Shown piece by piece: positions 8,078 to 15,818 of a stretch of DNA of 52,517 nt. The notes under the pieces were generated by a model. That model had not been told where the DNA came from. It made no database searches and saw only the letters and a program-made list of their open reading frames with translations. Position 1 is the stretch's first letter. The number at the start of each line of letters is the position of its first letter. The DNA is taken from NCBI GenBank assembly GCA_900549665.1, contig URPH01000022.1, positions 1-52,517 on the forward strand, read 5' to 3'. Source of the stretch: an uncultured Lachnospiraceae bacterium (GTDB taxonomy: Bacteria > Bacillota > Clostridia > Lachnospirales > Lachnospiraceae). Made by a program: the position numbers and the translations under genes.

Positions 8078-10903
8078 TCATGATACCTGCACCTCGATTT
8101 CCTCCCGTATCTCTTCGCGGATACGCTTCCTGTCTATCTCAATAACCGCATAATCTCCTTCACATTCTTTTACGAAGGCTTCCTTAAAAACAAACACATA
8201 TCGTCCGGTACCCAGATTGCCAAGCTTGCGATCCGGCACCTCAACAACCCAGTCACCAACAACACATTTTAAGAAAATACGTGTCAGTCTCTTTCGTTCA
8301 TTGCACTCACTGACTTCATAAACCACACAGCTATAGTGCAGGGCCGTAAGCAGGAAATAAAGTCCGAATGCCGTAAGTCCCGCAACCAATATTGCCGCAA
8401 GAACGGCTGCCGCAACCTTTCGCACGGTCTTTTTTTCTTTATCTTCCGCCGTAGCTTTGTTATCCATTTCATTGACTTCAACCTCATGGCTGCTCAGTTT
8501 TTCCTGCATCTTTTCCTTGAAAGTACTGTTCACCGCATTGTCTTTATTTTGATCATTCAACTGCGATGTGTTTTCTTCATGAAAATTTTCATATGAACGG
8601 TCGTCAGAAGCGTTTTTTTCGCTGGATGAAGGTTTTTTTGAAGATTTGGTATTTTCTTTGGTGGTTTTACTTTTATTCATATCAGATTTTTTGTCGGCCT
8701 CTGAATTGCTTCTGTCATGATTATTATTGGGGTTGTCATTTCCAGTGCCTCCATCATCATTACCCGGATTATTGTCATTTCCGTTTCCACCATCGTTATT
8801 TCCCGGATTATTGCTATTTCCGCTATCGTTATTTCCGGTGTTGCCTCCATCGCTTCCGCTTCCATCACCATCACCGCTTCCGCCATTACCACCATGATCT
8901 CCATTGTCCGGCTCTTCTTTTTTCACAATACTGCTGACATTCTCACTCTTTTTGGCAGTCAGTCCCATATTGTCACGCACAACGATCTCATAATCGCCGT
9001 TTTTATCTACATCCTTAAAGTTATCCTCCTGCCAGGTTTCCCCATTATCAAAGGAATAAGCCTCTTTTGAAAGTCCGCTCCCATCGCAATCATTTGCAGA
9101 TACACTGATCCGGACTTTTTCATCTCCAATCGGAAGCTGCGTTACCGATTCAATAATCGGAGGAGTATTGTCCACATGATCAACTGTCACACGAGCGGAT
9201 TCCATATTTCCCAAAACATCATAAGCGGTTATCTCATAGACACCGGACGGAATGCTGTCCGTATCAATATGCATCTCTTTTTGTCCATCTTCTTCTGCGG
9301 CGAAGCTTTTGACAAACTCTTCATCCATTTTCTGCAATGTCACTCTTGCCATACCGGATTTTTCATCGGCGGCATCAATATGAATAAACTTTTCATTGGT
9401 CCATTCCTCATCCCTGATATTAACACCTTCCCCACGCTTCCTGACATCTGCCGCAAGCTTTGGCTTTTCACGGTCCACATTGGAGATTGTCGTACTCTGC
9501 TCGGCAATATTCCCCACAGCATCACGCACGCGCACAACATATGTTCCATTTTCTTTTACGGTAAATTTATTGCTCTCCGTCCATGCACCGTTATGAAAGG
9601 AATAGGCCTGTTTATGCAGTCCACTTCCGCTATCACTTGCCACAACCTCAATTTCATTTTCCGTACAGAATTTTTTCGCATTGCCTGTAACACTGTGAAT
9701 TGTCGGTACGGTACGATCAATATTGGTTACCGTTATGCTCTGTGTTGCTTCATTTCCAACAGCGTCTCTTACCTTTACACGGTAGGTTCCGTTTTCCGTA
9801 ACCGTAAACCGGTTGGATGAGGACCACGCTCCATTGTTGAAGGAATATGCCGCCTGATGCAGCCCGCTCTCCTTGTCGGAGGAATCGACCGTCAGGATAG
9901 CACTGGTACAATAGTCGCTTTTATTTATCCGGAAGGAAGAGATTGTCGGCGCCGTTGTGTCAATGCAGTCAACATTTACTGTATGAGCCCCACTTTCATT
10001 TCCCAGCTGATCAAAGGCCCTTACCTGATAGCTTCCGTTTGTACTTACCCGGTATTGTTCGGTAATACTCTCCGCATTGGCTCCGTTCCCTGCCGAATGT
10101 ATCTCCGTTCCGCTCTTGTAAAAACGTATGCCACCCGGACGCGACTGGTGATCTGTTGCGGTCGCTCTTAAAACAGCAGCCGATCCCCATGTCCTGCCAT
10201 TTGACACGGCCGTAGTTCCCGAAGGAATGACATCGCAGGCAACAATGGGTGCTACCGTATCAATACTGGCTGTATTTTGTGGAGTAACATTTTTCAGATT
10301 TTGATAATACCAGACGTGATGATCGTGACCATAAGATTCGGAGATATGAAGATATGCACCACCCGCAGGCTGATAGGTATAACAGATATACTCCGGAAGC
10401 TCCGCAAGTGATCCAACCTGAAAAGAAGCCCGTACAGTATTATTAGCATCCGGTTCTGCACTTCCAACGCTTCTTCCATCATAAATAGCGCCCAGATTCA
10501 ATGCTCCCTGCTGCCAGATTTCACCATTGGGCTTGTAAGCAAAGTGACATCCGCCGGACGGATTAAGGTTATTCCCCACATAAAAATCGCAGCCGTCATA
10601 CTTGGAAAACGCAATAAAGTTTTCTGTCAGCTCATAATCAACCCGGTATCCCGAAAGCGTCGAATATCCATTGATATTCTGTCCGGCTCCCAGTGCCGTG
10701 ATCGTCACCTTTCCATCCTGATAGGCTCCTGTCATCTGATAATCATATGCCCATATATTTTGCGTATTTGCCGCAAGCATCAGTGCACATGCAAAAAAAA
10801 GTACAAATTGCTTCCGTCTGATTTTACGCATTTTCCTTTTCCATAGTTTGCTTTCCCATATTTTATTTTTACGGATTTTCCATTTCCATATTCTCTTTTT
10901 CAT
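8078..10903 (-). CDS. large Ig-repeat surface protein with membrane anchor and cytoplasmic tail
   Basis: A predicted 941-residue protein. A long Lys/Arg/Trp-rich start precedes a signal peptide (FVLFFACALMLAANTQNIWA, cleaved near WAYD). Next come a unique β-rich domain of about 160 residues and about five Ig-like modules with D-x-x-GN near their ends (GSYQVRAFDQLGNES, GTYRVKVRDAVGNEA, GTYVVRVRDAVGNIA). A Gly/Asn/Asp linker, a Ser/Lys/Glu stalk, one membrane helix (AAAVLAAILVAGLTAFGLYFLL) and a C-terminal charged domain of about 85 residues follow. There is no LPXTG motif. The tail, predicted inside the cell, suggests a receptor or scaffold rather than a simple adhesin; this is inference. Function unknown. 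Confidence 0.8.
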   Translation of the reverse strand: MKKRIWKWKIRKNKIWESKLWKRKMRKIRRKQFVLFFACALMLAANTQNIWAYDYQMTGAYQDGKVTITALGAGQNINGYSTLSGYRVDYELTENFIAFSKYDGCDFYVGNNLNPSGGCHFAYKPNGEIWQQGALNLGAIYDGRSVGSAEPDANNTVRASFQVGSLAELPEYICYTYQPAGGAYLHISESYGHDHHVWYYQNLKNVTPQNTASIDTVAPIVACDVIPSGTTAVSNGRTWGSAAVLRATATDHQSRPGGIRFYKSGTEIHSAGNGANAESITEQYRVSTNGSYQVRAFDQLGNESGAHTVNVDCIDTTAPTISSFRINKSDYCTSAILTVDSSDKESGLHQAAYSFNNGAWSSSNRFTVTENGTYRVKVRDAVGNEATQSITVTNIDRTVPTIHSVTGNAKKFCTENEIEVVASDSGSGLHKQAYSFHNGAWTESNKFTVKENGTYVVRVRDAVGNIAEQSTTISNVDREKPKLAADVRKRGEGVNIRDEEWTNEKFIHIDAADEKSGMARVTLQKMDEEFVKSFAAEEDGQKEMHIDTDSIPSGVYEITAYDVLGNMESARVTVDHVDNTPPIIESVTQLPIGDEKVRISVSANDCDGSGLSKEAYSFDNGETWQEDNFKDVDKNGDYEIVVRDNMGLTAKKSENVSSIVKKEEPDNGDHGGNGGSGDGDGSGSDGGNTGNNDSGNSNNPGNNDGGNGNDNNPGNDDGGTGNDNPNNNHDRSNSEADKKSDMNKSKTTKENTKSSKKPSSSEKNASDDRSYENFHEENTSQLNDQNKDNAVNSTFKEKMQEKLSSHEVEVNEMDNKATAEDKEKKTVRKVAAAVLAAILVAGLTAFGLYFLLTALHYSCVVYEVSECNERKRLTRIFLKCVVGDWVVEVPDRKLGNLGTGRYVFVFKEAFVKECEGDYAVIEIDRKRIREEIREEIEVQVS
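9478..9957 (-). repeat. two adjacent ~240-base Ig-module repeats inside the surface protein
   Basis: Two neighbouring 80-residue modules share the same layout: P-T-I-x-S start, a lone Cys, a D-S-x-S-G-L-H turn, a YSF-NGAW strand pair, N-G-T-Y-x-V-x-VRDAVGN and a closing I-D or V-D. The shared stretches indicate internal duplication; the flanking modules are more diverged copies. Confidence 0.75.
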
Positions 10904-10909
10904 TTCAGA

Positions 10910-10915
10910 CTCCTT
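10910..10915 (-). promoter_or_regulatory. ribosome binding site that decides the surface-protein start
   Basis: AAGGAG lies six bases before the ATG at 10903. An upstream in-frame ATG at 10918 directly abuts this same AAGGAG and has no site of its own, so the ATG at 10903 is the likely start. Confidence 0.75.
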
Positions 10916-11189
10916 CATGCAAATATAGTTTTATAAATCTTTTCAGCATAAAAAAATCTTAAACACCCATAGGCATCATTCCTGTCTGTTAAATTGTGAT
11001 GTAATTTAATAATTGAGATTTTGAGCGATACGCTCATAAGAACCGGTAGCGCCGGAGATTACCACGCGATGTGTGGCTTGTGGATAAAATATAGCACAAT
11101 GCGTTTCATTTGTCCAGACTATAATTTTTAATTGTCTTAAAATTCCGGATAGTGAACATTTTTTTGTAAAAAACTTTTCAAAATAAGAA

Positions 11190-11218
11190 TTGTAAATAGT
11201 TTGCAATGATGGTATAGT
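11190..11218 (+). promoter_or_regulatory. promoter upstream of the Rpn-type nuclease
   Basis: TTGTAA (11190-11195), a 17-base spacer and TATAGT (11213-11218) on the plus strand. Transcription would give an unusually long leader of about 210 bases before the ATG at 11437, with no convincing upstream gene in it. Confidence 0.6.
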
Positions 11219-11436
11219 TATCGCAAAGCATATTTTCTTTTCGGAGATTTTCTGTTTCCGACAAAACATATCTTTATGATGCATGCCATCATATCTGTTT
11301 ATCTTTTAGAAAATCCATGCTTGTAACTAAATAAGGGCAGGGATTTGTAAAGGAACAGGCAAAAGAAGATATGATCTGTGCGAAATTTGTTCTAAAGAAG
11401 TTCCTGCCAATGCAAATGCAACGAAAGGAGCCGCCT

Positions 11437-12240
11437 ATGAACAATGCTGGCAAAAACATGTATGAAAAACTCACAATTCGGAACAAATTTATGTTCGGAA
11501 AGGTAACCCAAAACCCTATGATTGCGCAAAAGATGGCAGATCTTTTGACACCGGTAAAAATTGGAGCCGTCACAGAAGCAGAACGCGAAAAATTTTTACA
11601 TCACCGAAGCTCATCTAAGTATGTAAAACTGGATATGTATCTGGAAGATGAGAATGGACGCGTTGTAGACACGGAAATGCAGAATAAATCCAATAACAAG
11701 ATGGTGCAGAAGGAACTGCCTCTTCGCATCCGGTACTATCAGGGCATGATAGATCAGGAAATTTTGTCCAGTGGAACTGATTATATATTTTTGAAGGAAA
11801 CATATATCATTTTCATATGTACTTATGATCCGTTTGGAAAAGGAAAATATGTATATCATTTTCACATGACATGTGATGAGGACGATAGCATTCAGCTTTA
11901 TGATAAGATGAACTGGATCTTTTACAATACTACCGCAGATTTGTCAGAAGCACCGGAAGGGATTAAAAAATTTCTAAGCTATGTTGAAAATGAAGCTGCA
12001 GAGGATGAGTTTACCAGACTGCTTGATAAAGAAGTGAAGAATGCAAGACTGAATGAAGAATGGAGGTCGGAGTATTTGAAAACATATGTGAATGATATGG
12101 ATATGAAACGCGAAGGATATTTAGAGGGCGAAGCTGAAAAAGAAAAGGAATTATTACAAAACCTTATGAAAACAATGCATCTTACCGAATCCGAAGCACG
12201 GGAAAAATTGGGGATCAACTCGGATAAACACCAATCTTAA
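11437..12240 (+). CDS. Rpn / PD-(D/E)XK nuclease family protein
   Basis: A predicted 267-residue protein of the Rpn recombination-promoting nuclease / PDDEXK_2 type, often labelled putative transposase. The nuclease core is visible as the Asp in KYVKLDMYLEDENG and the E-x-Q motif in VDTEMQNKSN, about 20 residues apart. A conserved Arg-Tyr-Tyr helix (LRIRYYQGMID) follows. The C-terminal third is charged and coil-like (GYLEGEAEKEKELLQNLMK), also typical. Family members cut DNA and promote RecA-independent exchange; mobility has not been shown. The start is the ATG after AAAGGAG (seven-base spacing). No terminal inverted repeats or target duplication were seen. Confidence 0.85.
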   Translation: MNNAGKNMYEKLTIRNKFMFGKVTQNPMIAQKMADLLTPVKIGAVTEAEREKFLHHRSSSKYVKLDMYLEDENGRVVDTEMQNKSNNKMVQKELPLRIRYYQGMIDQEILSSGTDYIFLKETYIIFICTYDPFGKGKYVYHFHMTCDEDDSIQLYDKMNWIFYNTTADLSEAPEGIKKFLSYVENEAAEDEFTRLLDKEVKNARLNEEWRSEYLKTYVNDMDMKREGYLEGEAEKEKELLQNLMKTMHLTESEAREKLGINSDKHQS

Positions 12241-12305
12241 CCTTAAAATCTCTACCACAATATTTTATAACAGCTCATCGGTCTTTCATTATCCCATGAG
12301 CTCTC

Positions 12306-13340
12306 CTACTCCGCCTTCAGCGCCCCGGTCGTATAGGCCTGAAAACGCAGTGTCTCAATAAATTCCGAAGCATTATCGGCTGTCACATATTTTCCAAAGC
12401 CCTGTATCAAAATTTCATCCTCGTTCCCGCCATTCTGCATAATATCCATGATAATGTCCGCAGCCTGCGGGGTGAAATGGCTGGTCTCAAAATAGTAGGA
12501 ATCGTCCATCGAAATCCGGTTATATCCACTGAAATTGTAATAATCCGTCACTGAGGCCAGCTGTTCGAGGAAATCCAGATAGCCGTTGCGGATGGACTTT
12601 TCGTATGTCGTAATATACATCGGATTGGTAAAAACCGTCAGCTTGATATCATGCGCCTGGCAGATATCGCAAAATTCTTTTATTTCTGCAATTGCTTCTT
12701 CTGTCCTGGGCAAATAATAGGTAGCCCAGTAAGCATCGGTATTGTTCTTGTCAAACTCCATCCGGATATCCAGATCTTCACAGCCTGTGGAATACATTCT
12801 TTTCTGCAGGGCTTCATCATCCCCATCGTAATTGCGGATCACAGACAGGGACTCAAGTGTCGTGATTGTATCCAGATATGCAGTATAAAAACCGATCTTA
12901 TCATGTACGGAGCCGACAAACGGAAACGCCTTCCGGTATAATTGCTTTTCGTGGTATTCAGGCGCAACCAGATAGGATATGTTATCAAGGCTCAGGTATA
13001 CCTGTTTGGGCACTTCTCCATTGTCGATCAGTGCTTTGAGTGTATCGACCTGCTCTGCCGGGATTCCTTCCGAATAGGAAAGATTGTACCAGTTACCGTC
13101 CGGAAGCCTGGACACGTCAATAAATCCGGCTCTGGAAGAGCCGAACAGATACGAATCATACTCATCCTTATGTTCAATTACAAATTTTGTCTTGATATAA
13201 TTTTTATTGGGCTCCACCCCGTTGTCCCGGATTTCATCCGCATGAAAAATATTGTACGGATCAATCACAACATTGACAGGGATCACTACGACACCCAATA
13301 AAAGCACAAACAATAGCAGTCTCGTCAAAAAACGATCCAT
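12306..13340 (-). CDS. DltD/AlgJ-like SGNH partner of the MBOAT acyltransferase
   Basis: A predicted 344-residue protein with an N-terminal membrane helix (about 5-25) and an extracellular SGNH-type domain. The nucleophile block is YLFGSSRAG (Ser68/Ser69). The C-terminal block is FETSHFTP, where a Glu stands in the position usually held by the Asp of a D-x-x-H motif. Paired with an MBOAT gene 16 bases upstream, it should transfer an acyl group to a surface polymer outside the cell, by analogy with DltB/DltD and AlgI/AlgJ. The start is the ATG at 13340 with AGGG just upstream; a longer reading frame would overlap the MBOAT gene. Acyl group and acceptor are unknown. Confidence 0.75.
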   Translation of the reverse strand: MDRFLTRLLLFVLLLGVVVIPVNVVIDPYNIFHADEIRDNGVEPNKNYIKTKFVIEHKDEYDSYLFGSSRAGFIDVSRLPDGNWYNLSYSEGIPAEQVDTLKALIDNGEVPKQVYLSLDNISYLVAPEYHEKQLYRKAFPFVGSVHDKIGFYTAYLDTITTLESLSVIRNYDGDDEALQKRMYSTGCEDLDIRMEFDKNNTDAYWATYYLPRTEEAIAEIKEFCDICQAHDIKLTVFTNPMYITTYEKSIRNGYLDFLEQLASVTDYYNFSGYNRISMDDSYYFETSHFTPQAADIIMDIMQNGGNEDEILIQGFGKYVTADNASEFIETLRFQAYTTGALKAE

Positions 13341-13356
13341 ATTATCCCTGCTTTCA

Positions 13357-14706
13357 TTAAAATTTAAAATAAATAAATTCCTGCGACGTTCCATTATGAA
13401 TATGATATGCCAGAATCACAATAGAAAAAATCAGGTAAATCGCATACCGTACGGGCACCGCCAGCCGGTCAAGCTTTCTCAACACATCGACCTTTTGATT
13501 GGCAACATCAAATCCAAACAAAACCAGAATGGCAGCTATCAGCATATAAAAATCTTTTTTGACCATGCCAAGCTTGCGATATGCCAGCATAAGATCCATA
13601 TTGTAAAACATATGTCCAAACATTCTGAGCGCCTGTGATACACTGTCTGCCCTGAAAAACATCCAGGCACAGGAAACCGCCAGGAACGTAATGATAACAC
13701 CTATTATTTTTGGTATCCGTATTTTACAATATTTCCGGTAGATACGGTAAATCACCTGATAGATACCATGCAAAAGCCCCCATACAACAAAAGTCAGGCT
13801 GCCTCCATGCCAGATACCGCTTACCAGAAATGTGATAATTAAATTAAAATACGTTTTAACTTTTCCCTTTCTGCTGCCTCCGAGCGGAATATACACATAG
13901 TCCCGAAGCCATGTGGAAAGTGAAATATGCCACCTGTCCCAAAACTCACGGATATCAGATGCCAGATACGGGCTCTTAAAATTGTCCATGGAAACCACAC
14001 CAAACAGGCGTGCAATTCCGATCGCCATATTGGAATAACCGGCAAAATCACAATAGATCTGGATCGTATAGAAAAACATGACGATCACATAACTGATGCC
14101 TAAAAAAGCATCAGGCATCTCAAATACCAGATCCACATATCCTGCCAGGGTATCAGCGATCAAAAGCTTTTGAAAAAGCCCCCATAAAATCAGACGCATA
14201 CCATAAACAGCCTGCGCCTCATCAAATATCATATCCTTTTTTAACTGCGGGATCAGGTCTCCTGCCCGGTTGATCGGTCCGGAAACAATATCCGGAAAGA
14301 ATGCCAGATATAAAAACAACGGCACGACCTTTGTCTCCGCCTCTATCTCGTTTTTATAGACATCCACCATATAGCTGATGGACTTAAACATATAAAAAGA
14401 AATGCCGACAGGAATCACAATATTCTGAAAAATTCCCGGCAGCAAGCCCACATATTTGAAAAAGGCCAGTATGATGATCTGCACGATGATGCCAAAAGCC
14501 AGGGTCTTTTTATTACAATGCCTTCCCACCATATACGTCAGGAAGGAAATAAAAATAAGAAGCAGCACATATCCGGGCGACAGCGACAGATAAAAGCCGT
14601 AGCTGATCAGCAATAAAAGCGGCATCCGTGCTTTTGCGGGTGCTGCCCAGTACATCATAAAGACCATCGGCAAAAAGATGGCAAATGCTAAAGATGTAAA
14701 CTGCAT
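13357..14706 (-). CDS. MBOAT-family O-acyltransferase (DltB/AlgI type)
   Basis: A 449-residue polytopic membrane protein. It carries the MBOAT signatures WDRWHISLSTWLRDYVYIPLGG (His260 in the first part) and SGIWHGGSLTFVVWG with catalytic His300. PDIVSGPINR (139-148) is also typical. The last six residues, FIYFKF (444-449), fit the aromatic acyl-hexapeptide motif known from DltX and from the C-termini of MBOATs that work without DltX, where the Tyr is proposed to carry the acyl group across the membrane. GGAG sits six bases before the ATG. It is followed by the SGNH partner and preceded by a 40-residue microprotein gene. No dltA or dltC is nearby, so the cytoplasmic acyl donor is unknown. Confidence 0.93.
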   Translation of the reverse strand: MQFTSLAFAIFLPMVFMMYWAAPAKARMPLLLLISYGFYLSLSPGYVLLLIFISFLTYMVGRHCNKKTLAFGIIVQIIILAFFKYVGLLPGIFQNIVIPVGISFYMFKSISYMVDVYKNEIEAETKVVPLFLYLAFFPDIVSGPINRAGDLIPQLKKDMIFDEAQAVYGMRLILWGLFQKLLIADTLAGYVDLVFEMPDAFLGISYVIVMFFYTIQIYCDFAGYSNMAIGIARLFGVVSMDNFKSPYLASDIREFWDRWHISLSTWLRDYVYIPLGGSRKGKVKTYFNLIITFLVSGIWHGGSLTFVVWGLLHGIYQVIYRIYRKYCKIRIPKIIGVIITFLAVSCAWMFFRADSVSQALRMFGHMFYNMDLMLAYRKLGMVKKDFYMLIAAILVLFGFDVANQKVDVLRKLDRLAVPVRYAIYLIFSIVILAYHIHNGTSQEFIYFKF

Positions 14707-14737
14707 TTTTAACTCCGTTTCAAAAGTCTCTCAGACT

Positions 14738-14860
14738 TTACTCTTCTTTATCTTCATCTGCGATTGCACCGGATGCACTTGCAGAAACCGCAACCACAAT
14801 AATAACGGCAATGATAACAACCAAAAGGATCAGTGCCAGCATTCCAATCATTAATCCCAT
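14738..14860 (-). CDS. 40-residue hydrophobic membrane microprotein
   Basis: A short open frame with a complete ribosome binding region (AAAGGATGTTAAGGAA) before its ATG. It encodes a 40-residue peptide: one long hydrophobic helix (residues 3-25, rich in Leu, Ile and Val), then SASASGA and an acidic tail ADEDKEE. It ends 31 bases before the MBOAT gene on the same strand. Its place matches that of small partner proteins such as DltX, but the DltX-type C-terminal aromatic motif is absent and is instead on the MBOAT itself. It may be an assembly or regulatory subunit. No function is established. Confidence 0.6.
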   Translation of the reverse strand: MGLMIGMLALILLVVIIAVIIVVAVSASASGAIADEDKEE

Positions 14861-14981
14861 TTCCTTAACATCCTTTCAAAAAAATGATATCTACGTTTCT
14901 ATTTTACCCCAGGTTTTATAAATAAGAAATATAAATTTAAAAAAAATCATATATTTATGAAAAAGGAATTGGGGTTATATC

Positions 14982-15743
14982 TTGAAACCATATTATTTTT
15001 CCGTGAAATATCTATTATTGCCATGTTTTTTTATTCTTGCTGTTGTACTTTATATCAGCTTTCACCACGAGATCAGCGTCAGCAATACCGTAAACGGACG
15101 TGAGCTGCCCATTTACTGTGTGCAGACCGACAAACCGCAGATCGCCATTTCATTTGATGCGGCCTGGGGCAACGAGGATACCCGGCGCATCCTTGAAATT
15201 CTGAAAAAGAACGATGTCAAAGCAACCTTTTTCATGACCGGCGGCTGGGTCGAAAGCTATCCGGATGATGTCAGGGCAATTTATGCCGATGGACACGACC
15301 TTGGAAATCACAGTCAGAATCATAAAAATATGTCACAACTGTCAGATGAAGAATGCAAACAGGAGCTTTTATCCGTGCATGAAAAAGTAAAGGAGCTTAC
15401 CGGCTATGAAATGTTCCTCTTCCGGCCTCCATACGGAGATTATGACAATCATGTCATTACCAATGCCCGTTCCATCGGATACTATTCCATCCAATGGGAT
15501 GTAGACAGTCTTGACTGGAAGGACTACGGCACCACCTCCATCATCAACACCGTCACCCGGCACAAGCACCTTGGCAACGGCTCCATCATTTTATGCCACA
15601 ACGGCGCCAAATATACGGCAGAAGCACTTGATTCTCTGATTCAGGAGCTGAAAGCCCAGGGCTATACCTTTGTGCCCTTATCTGAATTGATCTACAGGGA
15701 CCATTACCACCTCGACCAGGAAGGCAGACAGATTCCGGACTAA
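14982..15743 (+). CDS. PdaB-like polysaccharide deacetylase
   Basis: A 253-residue NodB-homology protein anchored by one N-terminal helix (about 10-26) with the catalytic domain outside. Motif 1 reads SFDAAWGNED with Asp59 as metal ligand or base, the variant seen in PdaB-type sporulation deacetylases rather than classical TFDDG. The H-x3-H metal motif is His110/His114 (GNHSQNH). RPPYGDYD (148-155) is motif 3. It likely removes acetyl groups from peptidoglycan or a related glycan; PdaB relatives act in spore envelopes, a role only inferred here. The start appears to be TTG at 14982. GGGG sits nine bases away, while the nearby ATG at 14957 is out of frame. Confidence 0.85.
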   Translation: MKPYYFSVKYLLLPCFFILAVVLYISFHHEISVSNTVNGRELPIYCVQTDKPQIAISFDAAWGNEDTRRILEILKKNDVKATFFMTGGWVESYPDDVRAIYADGHDLGNHSQNHKNMSQLSDEECKQELLSVHEKVKELTGYEMFLFRPPYGDYDNHVITNARSIGYYSIQWDVDSLDWKDYGTTSIINTVTRHKHLGNGSIILCHNGAKYTAEALDSLIQELKAQGYTFVPLSELIYRDHYHLDQEGRQIPD

Positions 15744-15818
15744 AAAGAATTGAAGCATGCTTTTTTTGATGATATGATGAAAATGGAACATACAGACCAC
15801 ACCAAAGAGGGGACATTC

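Larger units (their letters stand above)
10904..11436. other. long intergenic region between divergent genes
   Basis: This 0.5-kb AT-rich stretch separates the surface-protein gene (minus) from the Rpn nuclease (plus). It holds a good plus-strand promoter (11190-11218) and a small TCGGA/TCCGA hairpin near 11241-11261. On the minus strand there is an ORF of 92 codons (11006-11284) without a convincing ribosome binding site. Its last 20 or so residues look protein-like, so it may be a decayed gene remnant. No clear promoter for the surface protein was found. Confidence 0.5.

Noticed and set aside
8566..8937. Tyr/Cys/His-rich plus-strand frame opposite the surface-protein linker
   Set aside because: It mirrors the Gly/Asn/Asp low-complexity coding strand; no ribosome binding site.
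11006..11284. A 92-codon minus-strand gene
   Set aside because: No ribosome binding site, poor N-terminal half and no recognised family; kept only as a possible remnant.
12273..12303. Terminator between the Rpn nuclease and the SGNH gene
   Set aside because: There is a 7-base AGCTCAT/ATGAGCT inverted repeat, but the loop is long and no T tract follows.
14738..14860. Calling the 40-residue microprotein DltX
   Set aside because: It lacks the aromatic C-terminal motif, which is on the MBOAT, and no other dlt gene is present.
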